Positions 24,042 through 32,584 of a stretch of 34,202 nt of DNA are shown piece by piece. This DNA is from an uncultured Bacteroides sp. (GTDB lineage Bacteria; Bacteroidota; Bacteroidia; Bacteroidales; Bacteroidaceae). The notes beneath the pieces were generated by a model. It did no database searches. It saw only the letters and a program-made list of their open reading frames with translations, and was not told the DNA's origin. Position 1 is the first letter of the stretch. Every line of letters begins with the position of its first letter. The stretch covers positions 1-34,202 of the forward strand of contig CAJKDC010000017.1 of NCBI GenBank assembly GCA_905198575.1, given 5' to 3'. The translations under genes and the position numbers were made by a program.

Positions 24042-25028
24042 TTATAGGTTTCCAAAAGTTGCTTCTATATGGTCAAGAATGGCATTCAGGTCGTCCAGCT
24101 TTTCTGCACGTAACATGGCAATACGTGTTTCCTTAAAATTGGGAATACCTTTGAATAAAGGCGATGCAGCCAGATGACGGCGTACATGCAGAATTCCTCG
24201 GCGTTCATCCAGCAAGTTCACACTGTCCAGCACTTCCTGTCTTAATACATCCATTCTCCACTTGAAGCTTAAAGGAGGGAGCTCTTCTCCTGTTTGCAGG
24301 AAATGTTTTATTTCTTTGAAAATCCAGGGGCGACCAAAGCTGGCACGGCCTACCATAATCGCATCTACACCGTATTTTTCGAAGCATTCCAAGGCTCTTT
24401 GTGGGGTTGTAATGTCTCCGTTTCCAATAATAGGAATACGCATACGGGGATTGTTCTTTACTTCCCCAATCAGTGTCCAGTCTGCTTCTCCTGTATACAT
24501 TTGTGCACGTGTCCGTCCGTGTATAGTCAATGCCTCAATACCGCAGTCTTGCAATTGTTCGGCAAGTTCAACAATGATTTTATGTTCAGCATCCCATCCC
24601 AAACGGGTTTTTACAGTAACTGGTATTGATACGGCATTTACTACAGCCCGAGTTATTTCCAGCATTTTAGGTACATTTTGAAGCATTCCCGAGCCGGCAC
24701 CTTTTCCTGCTACCCGCTTTACCGGACAGCCGAAGTTAAGGTCCAATATGTCTGGCTTAGCTTGTTCTACAATACGTGCTGCTTCTACCATGGTTTCTGT
24801 GTCTTTACCATAAATCTGGATAGCTACCGGTCGTTCCTGGTCGCTGATATTCAGTTTCAGCATGGTTTTGCCTACCGAACGTATCAATGCATCTGTCGAT
24901 ACGAATTCTGTATATACCATGTCTGCTCCAAATTGTTTACACATCAGTCGGAATGCCGGATCGGTTACATCCTCCATGGGGGCCAACAGTACAGGTCTGT
25001 TTCCTAAGTCTATATTTCTTATTTTCAT
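24042..25028 (-). CDS. dusB: tRNA-dihydrouridine synthase (DusB-like)
   Basis: A 328-residue FMN-dependent enzyme reducing a uridine in tRNA to dihydrouridine. The flavin-binding APMEDVTDPAFR (16-27), the catalytic cysteine C101 in DLNFGCPVKRVAGKGAGS, the KTRLGWD segment, HGRTRAQMYTG and the phosphate-binding GNGDITTP and VGRASFGRPW are all present. Bacteroidales usually carry DusB as the main enzyme, hence the symbol; assignment to the B subgroup is by resemblance. A -7 box is found 19-26 bases before the ATG. The aldo/keto reductase gene follows. Confidence 0.92.
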   Translation of the reverse strand: MKIRNIDLGNRPVLLAPMEDVTDPAFRLMCKQFGADMVYTEFVSTDALIRSVGKTMLKLNISDQERPVAIQIYGKDTETMVEAARIVEQAKPDILDLNFGCPVKRVAGKGAGSGMLQNVPKMLEITRAVVNAVSIPVTVKTRLGWDAEHKIIVELAEQLQDCGIEALTIHGRTRAQMYTGEADWTLIGEVKNNPRMRIPIIGNGDITTPQRALECFEKYGVDAIMVGRASFGRPWIFKEIKHFLQTGEELPPLSFKWRMDVLRQEVLDSVNLLDERRGILHVRRHLAASPLFKGIPNFKETRIAMLRAEKLDDLNAILDHIEATFGNL

Positions 25029-25046
25029 GAGCTTTGTTTTATGCTA

Positions 25047-25054
25047 CAAAGGTA
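25047..25054 (-). promoter_or_regulatory. -7 promoter box for dusB
   Basis: The minus strand reads TACCTTTG, matching TAnnTTTG, ending 18 bases before the dusB ATG at 25028. The TSS would lie about 11 bases before the start codon. Confidence 0.5.
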
Positions 25055-25317
25055 GTGATTTTCTTCTGACTTTCATGCATTTGGTTTTTCACGTATTGCA
25101 ATAGAGCTATTAAGATTTGTTTTGTGGATTTTTTGTGTCTTTTGCAGTCTGTTTTCCGCTGTTTTGTAGATACATTCCACATTTTGAGTCCTTAATTTTT
25201 TTTGTTGTTTTGCATATTCTGTTGATAATCAGATGAATATTCTTTTGGGTATAGTTTGGCATTGCGTTTGCATGTAATTAGGCAAGAACAGAAGTTTAAC
25301 TCTAAACATTTATGATT

Positions 25318-25629
25318 ATGAAAAAGTTATTTGTAGTAGCAGCATTAGTTATGGGAGTAGGAACAACAGTTTCTTTCGCAGCAGAGACAACAGGAAACAG
25401 TGTCATGACAACAGTAACAGCTGTCAACGAATATACTCCTATTGAAGTAAAAGACTTGCCACAGGATGTACAAGCTGTCTTGGCAAAAGATTATTCAGAT
25501 TTTACCTTTGTAAGTGCAGCAGTCCAAGCAAATGAAGATGGAACTAATACATATAAGGTGACTGTAGCCGACCAGGAAGGTGTGCAATCTGAAGTATTCT
25601 TCTCGGAAAAAGGTGAGATTCTTCAATAA
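25318..25629 (+). CDS. Small secreted PepSY-like protein
   Basis: A 103-residue protein (105 if the ATG at 25312 is used) with a clear signal peptide (MKKLFVVAALVMGVGTTVSFA, cleavage before AET). The mature part contains TPIEVKDLPQDVQAVLAKDYSDFTFVSAAV and then a beta-rich YKVTVADQEGVQSEVFFSEKGEIL, which fits the PepSY-like/DUF2874 (BLIP-like fold) proteins common in Bacteroides, usually periplasmic and of unknown role. The second ATG is chosen because it starts directly with the MKK of the signal peptide. It is a single-gene unit, with a 280-base AT-rich upstream region and its own terminator. I saw no clear -7 box; TATAGTTTG near 25250 is a weak candidate. Confidence 0.85.
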   Translation: MKKLFVVAALVMGVGTTVSFAAETTGNSVMTTVTAVNEYTPIEVKDLPQDVQAVLAKDYSDFTFVSAAVQANEDGTNTYKVTVADQEGVQSEVFFSEKGEILQ

Positions 25630-25669
25630 AAGCGCAAACGGCCGACTTTGACAGATAAGCTTGTGGCTA

Positions 25670-25707
25670 GGCAGGAATGTTTCATGATGAGGCATTCCTG
25701 CCTTTTT
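25670..25707 (+). terminator. Intrinsic terminator after the PepSY-like gene
   Basis: A perfect 10-base stem GGCAGGAATG / CATTCCTGCC (25670-25679, 25693-25702) followed by five T residues. Confidence 0.85.
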
Positions 25708-25732
25708 ACTTTCTGTTTTACTGGAAAATAAC

Positions 25733-25740
25733 TACCTTTG
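25733..25740 (+). promoter_or_regulatory. -7 promoter box for the U32 family gene
   Basis: TACCTTTG matches TAnnTTTG, 22 bases before the ATG at 25763, with a T-rich stretch (TTTTAC) about 17 bases farther upstream as a weak -33. Confidence 0.55.
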
Positions 25741-25762
25741 TAGCCAAATCAATTCGTAAAAA

Positions 25763-27025
25763 ATGAACTATTCGATAAAAGATTTTGAAATCATGGCACC
25801 TGTCGGCTCACGCGAGTCGTTGGCTGCCGCTATTCATGCAGGGGCCGATTCCATTTATTTTGGAATAGAAAGTCTGAACATGCGTGCCCGTTCGGCCAGC
25901 ACGTTTACGATTGATGACCTGCGTGAAATAGCTCGTGTGTGTGATGAGTACGGAGTAAAAAGCTATCTGACAGTAAATACCATTATCTACGATGAGGATG
26001 TAGAATTGATGCGTAAGATTGTCGATGCTGCCAAGGAAGCAGGTATCAGTGCTGTAATTGCTGCTGACGTAGCTGTGATGTCTTATTGTAATCAGATTGG
26101 ACAGGAGGTACATCTTTCTACACAGTTGAATATCAGCAATGCAGAAGCTTTGAAGTTTTATGCTCAGTTTGCCGATGTTGTAGTGCTGGCGCGTGAACTG
26201 AACCTCAAGCAAGTGCGCAAGATATATGATGCAATCCATGAACAGGGTATCAAGGGACCTATGGGAGAGCCGGTACGTATCGAGATGTTCTGTCACGGTG
26301 CGCTTTGCATGGCGGTATCAGGTAAATGCTATCTCAGTTTGAATGAGCTGAATGCTTCTGCCAACCGGGGAGCCTGCATGCAGGTATGCCGTCGTTCGTA
26401 TATCGTAAAGGATAAGGAAAGTGATATCGAGCTGGAAGTAGACAACCAGTATATCATGTCGCCTAAGGACCTGAAGACCATTCATTTCATGGATGAGATG
26501 ATTGAAGCTGGTGTACGTGTCTTCAAGATTGAAGGTCGTGCCCGTGGTCCTGAGTATGTAAAGACTGTGGTAGAATGCTATAAGGAAGCCATCCGTTCTT
26601 ATCTGGAAGGAACCTTTACAGAAGAAAAGAAAGCCGATTGGGATACCCGATTGAAGACAGTATTCAACCGTGGTTTCTGGAATGGTTACTATCTGGGACA
26701 GCGTTTGGGTGAATGGAGCAAGAACTACGGTTCGGAAGCAACCGAACGTAAAGTTTATGCCGGACGTGGTATCAAGTATTTCTCAAATCTGGGAGTTGCT
26801 GAATTCCTGATTGAGGCAGCCGAAATTAAGGTGGGCGACAAACTGTTGATTACCGGCCCTACTACCGGGGCAATGTATGTCACGCTGGAAGAGGCACGTG
26901 TGGACCTTAAGCCTGTAGATGTCGTGAAGAAAGGAGTTCATGTTTCCTTCAAGGTGCCCGACCGTGTTCGTCCTAGCGATAAGTTGTATCGTATTGTTCC
27001 TGCTGAGGAATTGAAAAAGAAATAA
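25763..27025 (+). CDS. U32 family protein, TrhP/YegQ-like tRNA hydroxylation protein
   Basis: A 420-residue TIM-barrel-type protein of the peptidase U32 group. Many members are now known to hydroxylate tRNA or rRNA rather than cut proteins. The U32 signature is EMFCHGALCMAVSGKCYLS (174-192), and C182, C189, C205 and C209 match the C-x6-C-x15-C-x3-C cluster pattern expected to hold an iron-sulfur cluster. The C-terminal ~80 residues form a small beta-barrel-like domain, as in YegQ. In E. coli TrhP (YegQ) works on 5-hydroxyuridine at tRNA position 34. Length favours TrhP over RlhA, which is longer. Expression is from its own promoter and ends at a bidirectional terminator. Confidence 0.9.
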   Translation: MNYSIKDFEIMAPVGSRESLAAAIHAGADSIYFGIESLNMRARSASTFTIDDLREIARVCDEYGVKSYLTVNTIIYDEDVELMRKIVDAAKEAGISAVIAADVAVMSYCNQIGQEVHLSTQLNISNAEALKFYAQFADVVVLARELNLKQVRKIYDAIHEQGIKGPMGEPVRIEMFCHGALCMAVSGKCYLSLNELNASANRGACMQVCRRSYIVKDKESDIELEVDNQYIMSPKDLKTIHFMDEMIEAGVRVFKIEGRARGPEYVKTVVECYKEAIRSYLEGTFTEEKKADWDTRLKTVFNRGFWNGYYLGQRLGEWSKNYGSEATERKVYAGRGIKYFSNLGVAEFLIEAAEIKVGDKLLITGPTTGAMYVTLEEARVDLKPVDVVKKGVHVSFKVPDRVRPSDKLYRIVPAEELKKK

Positions 27026-27047
27026 GCCTGCGTAATACAGGTAGCTG

Positions 27048-27095
27048 ATAGAAAAGAGGAAGTCTGCTTTCCATGCATGACTTCCTCTTTTCTAT
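27048..27095. terminator. Bidirectional intrinsic terminator
   Basis: A perfect 17-base inverted repeat (27048-27064 with 27079-27095) separates the convergent U32 gene and biotin operon. Its outer arms are A- and T-rich on both sides. Confidence 0.88.
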
Positions 27096-27097
27096 TA

Positions 27098-27739
27098 TTA
27101 TAAACAAGGAACGCGGATAAAATCCGTTTCTGGAAAATATTTTTCCAGCCAGGTGCGAGTGTATTCTTCCGTATCGTGCTGAATAATTTTGTCTTCATTT
27201 TCCGGATACAGGTTATAAAGTACAGTATGCAACCGGATATTTCTTTTTTGAATAGCTTCCAGACTCAATAACGTATGATTGATACTGCCTAACCGTCCGG
27301 AAGTAACTAAAATAAGCGGATATCCTTTTTCTGCTATGTAGTCAATTGTCAGCAGATTGCGAGTCAGGGGAACCATCAGTCCTCCTGCTCCTTCCAGCAA
27401 TATGCGGTCGTATTGCTGCAATAAGGCTTCCGACGCTTTTTCTATTTTATTAAAATCAATATCCCGCTGGTCTATTTCTGCAGCCAGATGCGGCGAACAA
27501 GGATAAGTAAAGATTTCGGGCATCGTCAACCGTTTGTGGTCAGCTTCCAGTAATCCTGTTCCCATAATTTTGCGATGTACTTCAATATCCTCTGAAATAT
27601 CTGTATTCCCTGTTTGGATAAATTTTTGTGTGATGGTCCGTATGCCTTGCTTGTTCCATTCTCTTGCCAGGAATCCGGTAGCAAAGCTTTTTCCGATAGC
27701 AGTATCAATACCGCTGACAAAGATAATTTCCTTTTTCAT
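27098..27739 (-). CDS. bioD: Dethiobiotin synthase
   Basis: A 213-residue P-loop enzyme closing the ureido ring of dethiobiotin from 7,8-diaminononanoate, CO2 and ATP. The modified P-loop GIDTAIGKS is at 10-18 and the conserved LLEGAGGLMVPL gives the substrate-binding loop. The true start is the ATG at 27739, which overlaps the bioC stop in an ATGA arrangement; a longer in-frame upstream extension is just bioC read in another frame. It is the last gene of the operon, with its stop directly beside the terminator. Length is typical. Confidence 0.94.
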   Translation of the reverse strand: MKKEIIFVSGIDTAIGKSFATGFLAREWNKQGIRTITQKFIQTGNTDISEDIEVHRKIMGTGLLEADHKRLTMPEIFTYPCSPHLAAEIDQRDIDFNKIEKASEALLQQYDRILLEGAGGLMVPLTRNLLTIDYIAEKGYPLILVTSGRLGSINHTLLSLEAIQKRNIRLHTVLYNLYPENEDKIIQHDTEEYTRTWLEKYFPETDFIRVPCL

Positions 27740-28494
27740 GATATTTTTCTTTTTGCAATGATATAAATAGGATGGTAGGTGAGTGGTACAGTCCGGTCGG
27801 CACGACCGTAAGCATCCTGATAACGTGTACAAAAGTCTGCAAGCGTACTGCGCGTCCATTGCTGTCGTCGTATTCCGGTCACACCGGTTTCTTTGAGATG
27901 CTTTAATACATCTGTAGGCGATTCGAACGAAAGTTGTACCAGCTCTTCCTTACTATAAATGATTTGATATTTTTTATCCAGTTCCTTTTTCAATTCCTTC
28001 AGTGAGAGATAAGGCAGTCCACATCCTGTAAGCGTGTTGATTTCTTTCAGATTCTGTTTGCCAAAAGTACTGAAAGTAAAATACCCTCCCGGTACGAGTA
28101 CCTGGCTGCATCGTTGAAAAAAACGTTCAGGCGACTCAAACCATTGCAATGCCGAGCATGATGTAATCAGACTTTGTCCACCGGGAAAGTCCAGTTGTTC
28201 GGCATCTCCAGGCAGAAAGCATACCTTATCTGTCGGCAAGTCACCGAAGCAAGTCGCTACTTCTGGACAAATGTCGTTCAGGCAAAGATGGTCCGGCTGC
28301 ACCCGACTCAGGTATGAACGGGTAAAAAGTCCGGTCCCACATCCTACTTCCAGTACATTCCGGTGAGCCGATTGAGGCAGATACCGGATAATCAGGCGAG
28401 CCATTTTTCCAGCTATCTGCTGTTGCACCGTTGCCTGTTTGCTATAGGTTGGAACTGCTCTGGCAAACCGTTTTCTTATAAGTTTTTTGTCCAT
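27736..28494 (-). CDS. bioC: Malonyl-[acyl-carrier protein] O-methyltransferase BioC
   Basis: A 252-residue SAM-dependent methyltransferase that caps malonyl-ACP with a methyl ester so that fatty-acid synthesis can build the pimeloyl chain of biotin. The N-terminal KKLIRKRFARAVPTYSKQA is the BioC signature, and motif I is NVLEVGCGTG (46-55). LITSCSALQWFESPERFF and VPGGYFTFSTFG follow as expected. It overlaps bioG at its start by 19 bases and bioD at its end by 4 bases. Confidence 0.94.
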   Translation of the reverse strand: MDKKLIRKRFARAVPTYSKQATVQQQIAGKMARLIIRYLPQSAHRNVLEVGCGTGLFTRSYLSRVQPDHLCLNDICPEVATCFGDLPTDKVCFLPGDAEQLDFPGGQSLITSCSALQWFESPERFFQRCSQVLVPGGYFTFSTFGKQNLKEINTLTGCGLPYLSLKELKKELDKKYQIIYSKEELVQLSFESPTDVLKHLKETGVTGIRRQQWTRSTLADFCTRYQDAYGRADRTVPLTYHPIYIIAKRKIS

Positions 28495-29147
28495 ATATCC
28501 TCCTTTCCTGCCAGACAGTCAGCAAACAGTTTTTCGTCATAATGGGCGATGTCGAGCAGCGTGGTGGGTGTATCTTGCCAGGCATTCTGCTGATTGGATG
28601 CCGGAAATATATAGTCGTTTGTTCCGATGATAGCTTTGTCCCAGTCAAACAGGATATTTTCGGATTCCAGAATCCGTTTTTCCAAACAAGCCAACTCTTC
28701 CTGCAACTCTTCCAGAGTCCGATAAGGTTCATGGCTCAGGAACTGCTTTACACCCTCTGTTGTTCCACACATGCGGCGTCTGAATTTGGATAAAGTTACT
28801 GCAGAAAACCGCGATAAAGTTCCCTGAAAGACAGCGGGAGGGATCCCTTTCTCCGCATGAATAGGGTATAAAGTACCGTTTATAGCCAGTCGGTTTTCAT
28901 AAGGCAGTGCTAGCCCCGAAAGTGTATGTGCAGCCATCCATACCCCCATCGACCAAGCCATCAGGCGGATGGAAGTATATCCGTTCAGCAATGTGTCATC
29001 AAAAGTGGTTTCCCGATAGTCAAAGCACAACAGACAGTCGTATCCTTCGCAGATTGGATAATCGAATAGCTTTTCGTCAGCTCCCCATCCGGCAAAGAAC
29101 AATAGCAGATTGGGATTGCCTTCTTTTTTCAGGAATATCTGTTTCAT
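28476..29147 (-). CDS. bioG: Pimeloyl-ACP methyl ester esterase BioG (DUF452)
   Basis: A 223-residue alpha/beta-hydrolase-like protein of the DUF452 family, which removes the methyl cap from pimeloyl-ACP methyl ester, so it replaces BioH. The nucleophile is S66 in MAWSMGVW, preceded by FFAGWGADEKLFDY (17-30), whose FAGWG motif is typical of BioG. The start is the ATG at 29147; an upstream in-frame start would lie inside bioF. The position between bioF and bioC in the biotin operon makes the assignment firm. It overlaps bioC by 19 bases. Confidence 0.93.
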   Translation of the reverse strand: MKQIFLKKEGNPNLLLFFAGWGADEKLFDYPICEGYDCLLCFDYRETTFDDTLLNGYTSIRLMAWSMGVWMAAHTLSGLALPYENRLAINGTLYPIHAEKGIPPAVFQGTLSRFSAVTLSKFRRRMCGTTEGVKQFLSHEPYRTLEELQEELACLEKRILESENILFDWDKAIIGTNDYIFPASNQQNAWQDTPTTLLDIAHYDEKLFADCLAGKEDIWTKNL

Positions 29148-29187
29148 ATACTTAACGTTTAAGTTCGTGTAACGTGTTATTCTATTT

Positions 29188-30333
29188 TTAGAGCAAGGCA
29201 ATAAGTCGGTCGAGCTCTTCATCTGTAACAGCAGCTGTCAATGAAAAACGCAAACGCGATGTTCCCTCGGGAACTGTGGGCGGACGTACCGGAAGAACAT
29301 AAAATCCATTCCGCTGAAAACGCTCTGCGGCTTCTATGGCCTTCTGGCTGGCTCCGAGTGTTAATGGAACAATGTGGCTTTCCGACGGACAAGCGTATCC
29401 TTTGTTCTGCAGAGCCATGTGAAGCCGTTCGGACATGCTGTGCAACTTTTGGCGACGTTCCTGCCACTGAGAAAAACGCCGTAAGATAAACAATGTCCAG
29501 GCAATGTTTACAGGTGGCAGGGCTGTCGTAAAGATAAGCGTCCGCATACGGTTTATCAGAAAGTCGCGTATGGTTTTGCGGCAGACTAAGAACCCTCCTA
29601 CCGATGCAGCTGCTTTCCCGAAAGTTCCGCATAAAAAGTCAATGTCCTGTATACAATGCTGCTCTTCAGCGATTCCAAGTCCGTTGTTTCCCCGTACCCC
29701 GAAAGCGTGTGCTTCGTCAACGTACAGCAATACATTTTCGTACTGCTTTTTCAGTTCGGCCAGCTGTGCCAGCGGACTGACATCACCGTCCATACTGAAT
29801 ATACTTTCGGTTACGATAATCAGTTGTCCGTATTGATTATGATATTTTTCCAGCAGTCCTTTCAGCTGGTCGTAGTCGTGGTGGCGGTAGCGGATACAGC
29901 GGGCAGCCGAAAGCCGGATTCCATCAATCAGACTGGCATGTACCAGCTTATCGGCCAGAATCAGCGTATTGCTGTCGGCTACGGCAGGCAAGATACCTGT
30001 ATTCATGTGGTATCCGCTGTTGAAAATCAAAGCCCCTTCTGTACCGTACCATGTACTCAGCCAGTTTTCCAGTTCGGTATATACCGAGAAATTTCCTGTC
30101 AGCAGTCGTGAAGATGAGGCTGTAAACGGAACATCTGCGAATTTTGTTTCCGAAAGAAATTCTTCTTGCAGTCTGTTTTCGGCAGCCAGTCCCAAGTAAT
30201 CGTTCGATGACAGGTTAAGCATTTTTCTTTTGTCCGTAACAATCCACTTTCCTTCGTGTACTGCCACAGGCAGTTTTCTCAGGTTTCCGTTCTTTTCCAG
30301 TTCCTGAAGTATTTCTTGATAAGTATTGTCCAT
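29188..30333 (-). CDS. bioF: 8-amino-7-oxononanoate synthase
   Basis: A 381-residue PLP enzyme (alpha-oxoamine synthase family) joining pimeloyl-ACP and alanine. The PLP lysine is K240 in CGTFGKAAASVGG. DEAHAFG (206-212) supplies the cofactor-binding aspartate and histidine, and LSSNDYLGLA near residue 41 is the family start. Length matches E. coli BioF (384). It lies 13 bases after bioA and 40 bases before bioG. A related activity, serine palmitoyltransferase of sphingolipid synthesis, is in the same family, but the operon context decides for BioF. Confidence 0.95.
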   Translation of the reverse strand: MDNTYQEILQELEKNGNLRKLPVAVHEGKWIVTDKRKMLNLSSNDYLGLAAENRLQEEFLSETKFADVPFTASSSRLLTGNFSVYTELENWLSTWYGTEGALIFNSGYHMNTGILPAVADSNTLILADKLVHASLIDGIRLSAARCIRYRHHDYDQLKGLLEKYHNQYGQLIIVTESIFSMDGDVSPLAQLAELKKQYENVLLYVDEAHAFGVRGNNGLGIAEEQHCIQDIDFLCGTFGKAAASVGGFLVCRKTIRDFLINRMRTLIFTTALPPVNIAWTLFILRRFSQWQERRQKLHSMSERLHMALQNKGYACPSESHIVPLTLGASQKAIEAAERFQRNGFYVLPVRPPTVPEGTSRLRFSLTAAVTDEELDRLIALL

Positions 30334-30346
30334 ACAGCTCTTTGTT

Positions 30347-31633
30347 TTAATCCATTTCTCCGGTTATTTTTACCAAGGCAGCTGTCAGTTTGCTCAGTTC
30401 ATCCGGCTGGATGATGAAAGGCGGCATGATGTAAACCAGTTTTCCGAAAGGTCTTACCCATACCCCTTCTTCTACGAAGCGGCGTTGTATGCGAGCCATG
30501 TCTACCGGTTTTTTAGTCTCTATTACACCAATGGCTCCCAGTACCCGGACATCGGCTACCGAAGGCAACTTGGCTGCAGGAGCCAGTTCTTTCCGTAGCT
30601 GTGCTTCGATACGTTGTACTTTCTCCTGCCATCCCGATTTCAGAAGCAGTTCGATAGAAGCCTTTCCTACTGCACAAGCCAGCGCATTCCCCATGAAGGT
30701 AGGACCATGCATGAAAGCATGCGGATAATGTTCGGAGATACAGTCGGCTACCAGATTACTCGTCAATACTGCCGAGAACGTCATGTATCCTCCTGTTAGG
30801 GCTTTCCCGATACACATAATATCGGGTTCTACGTCAGCATATTCCCAAGCAAATAATTTTCCGGTCCGCCCGAATCCGGTTGCAATCTCATCGAAAATAA
30901 GCAGCATACCGTGTTCCCGACACAGTTTTGCAGCCTGGCGCAAGTATTCCGGATGGTAAAAACGCATACCTCCTGCTCCCTGTACGATAGGTTCCAGAAT
31001 CAGTCCCGCCAACTCGTTTTCATACTGTTCGATGGTTTGTTTGAGCGGCAGTATATCCGCTTCATTCCATTCACCGTCAAAGCGAGATTGCGGCGCCGGA
31101 ACAAAATACCGGACAGGCAACGCATTACCAAACAGACTGTGCATGCCCGTTACCGGGTCGCATACCGACATGGCATTCCATGTATCCCCATGATAGCCGG
31201 AACGGATGGTCACGAAATTGTTACGTTGCGGACAACCTTTTGCATACTGGTACTGTACAGCCATTTTCAAGGCGACTTCTACAGCGACCGACCCACTGTC
31301 TGCATAAAAGATTTTCTGCATCGAAGGAGGAGCCAGTTGCAACAACAGTTTGCCAAGTGCGATGGCAGGCTCGTGAGTCAGTCCGCCAAACATGACATGT
31401 GCCATGCTGTGTAATTGTCTTTCGATAGCGGCATTCAGTTCCGGATGATTATATCCGTGTACGGCACACCACCAGGAGGACATTCCTTCGATGAGGCGAG
31501 TACCGTCTTCCAGTGTGATGGTACAGCCCTGTGCCTTTTTTACTTTGTAAGTAGGCAGCGGGTTGCTGGTAGAAGTATAGGGATGCCACAGATGTTCTCT
31601 GTCGAAAGCATCGGTGATAATATCATAATTCAT
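30347..31633 (-). CDS. bioA: Adenosylmethionine--8-amino-7-oxononanoate aminotransferase
   Basis: A 428-residue class III PLP aminotransferase that uses SAM as the amino donor to make 7,8-diaminononanoate. The PLP lysine is K277 in CIGKALTGGYM. IFDEIATGFGRTG (246-258) gives the cofactor-binding aspartate, and EGMSSWWCAVHGYNHP (49-64) is the BioA-specific substrate region. The start is the ATG at 31633, overlapping the end of bioB by 11 bases; an in-frame TTG at 31642 is less likely. Confidence 0.95.
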   Translation of the reverse strand: MNYDIITDAFDREHLWHPYTSTSNPLPTYKVKKAQGCTITLEDGTRLIEGMSSWWCAVHGYNHPELNAAIERQLHSMAHVMFGGLTHEPAIALGKLLLQLAPPSMQKIFYADSGSVAVEVALKMAVQYQYAKGCPQRNNFVTIRSGYHGDTWNAMSVCDPVTGMHSLFGNALPVRYFVPAPQSRFDGEWNEADILPLKQTIEQYENELAGLILEPIVQGAGGMRFYHPEYLRQAAKLCREHGMLLIFDEIATGFGRTGKLFAWEYADVEPDIMCIGKALTGGYMTFSAVLTSNLVADCISEHYPHAFMHGPTFMGNALACAVGKASIELLLKSGWQEKVQRIEAQLRKELAPAAKLPSVADVRVLGAIGVIETKKPVDMARIQRRFVEEGVWVRPFGKLVYIMPPFIIQPDELSKLTAALVKITGEMD

Positions 31634-32579
31634 ATCCTGCAAGTTTAATTCGTTCTTTATCCTTTTTTACGTTTGATCCCAGTGTCGTAAGCAAGTCACC
31701 TACGATGGCAGCATTGATACCTACGTGCAAGGCCAGTTGCATTTGCTCTTCCGACAGTTGAGAGCGGCCTCCTGCAAAGCGCAGATAGGCATTGGGATGC
31801 ACAAAGCGGAACATGGCAATTGTGCGTATCACCTCTTCCGGTTGCAGGGGAGCTGTATTTTCCAGCGGTGTTCCCGGAATACGTTGCAACAAGTTCAGTG
31901 GGATGGAATGCACCTGAAGCTTTTTCAGCTCGAAAGCCAGTTCCACACGCTGTGCAGCCGATTCTCCCATTCCGATGATGCCGCCGCTGCAAATCTCCAT
32001 GCCTGCAGCTCTAGCTGCCTGCTGTGTCTCTAGTTTCTGCTGCTGTGTATGTGTTGTGCACAAATGCGAAAAATAAGAGGGGGCTGTTTCCAGATTGCAG
32101 TGATAACGTCTGACTCCGGCCTGATAAAGCTCTTCCAGTTGTCCGGCATCTGCCAGTCCCAGTGAAACACAAATTTCAATACCGCAGTGTTCACGCATAT
32201 ACGAAACTGTGCGGCATATTTCCGTAATTTCCCGTTGGGTTGGCTTTCTTCCGCTGGTAACCAGCGAAAACCGTTTCACCTGTTGCTCTTCGTTTATGCG
32301 TGCCTGGCGCAGACATTCTTCGGCAGCAACCAGTCCGTAGGTTTCAATATGCGTTGCATGATGCGCCGACTGGGCACACCATTTACAGTTTTCCGGACAG
32401 TGTCCGGATTTGGCATTGATAATCGAACACATATCGAAGGTACGTGGTGCACATTGCCGTGTGAGCTCGTGTGCAGCTTCGCAAAGTGCTTCATAAGGAG
32501 CATCCTGCAGTAGCCAGAGCGCTTCATCGGGGGTAATACCTTCGTTGGATGTAACTTTTTGTTTCAGTTTTTCAAGCAT
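31623..32579 (-). CDS. bioB: Biotin synthase
   Basis: A 318-residue radical SAM enzyme inserting sulfur into dethiobiotin. The radical SAM cysteines C61, C65 and C68 are in GHCPENCKWCAQS, and the second cluster ligands include the cysteine in YHCNLETAPSYF, the CSGGIIGMGE segment and the arginine of LRFAGGRSQL. It is the first structural gene of the bio operon. Its ATG lies only 5 bases after the stop codon of the upstream leader reading frame and about 15 bases after a terminator T-run, so expression depends on passing or silencing that hairpin unless an unseen promoter lies in the gap. Confidence 0.95.
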   Translation of the reverse strand: MLEKLKQKVTSNEGITPDEALWLLQDAPYEALCEAAHELTRQCAPRTFDMCSIINAKSGHCPENCKWCAQSAHHATHIETYGLVAAEECLRQARINEEQQVKRFSLVTSGRKPTQREITEICRTVSYMREHCGIEICVSLGLADAGQLEELYQAGVRRYHCNLETAPSYFSHLCTTHTQQQKLETQQAARAAGMEICSGGIIGMGESAAQRVELAFELKKLQVHSIPLNLLQRIPGTPLENTAPLQPEEVIRTIAMFRFVHPNAYLRFAGGRSQLSEEQMQLALHVGINAAIVGDLLTTLGSNVKKDKERIKLAGYEL

Positions 32580-32584
32580 AATCT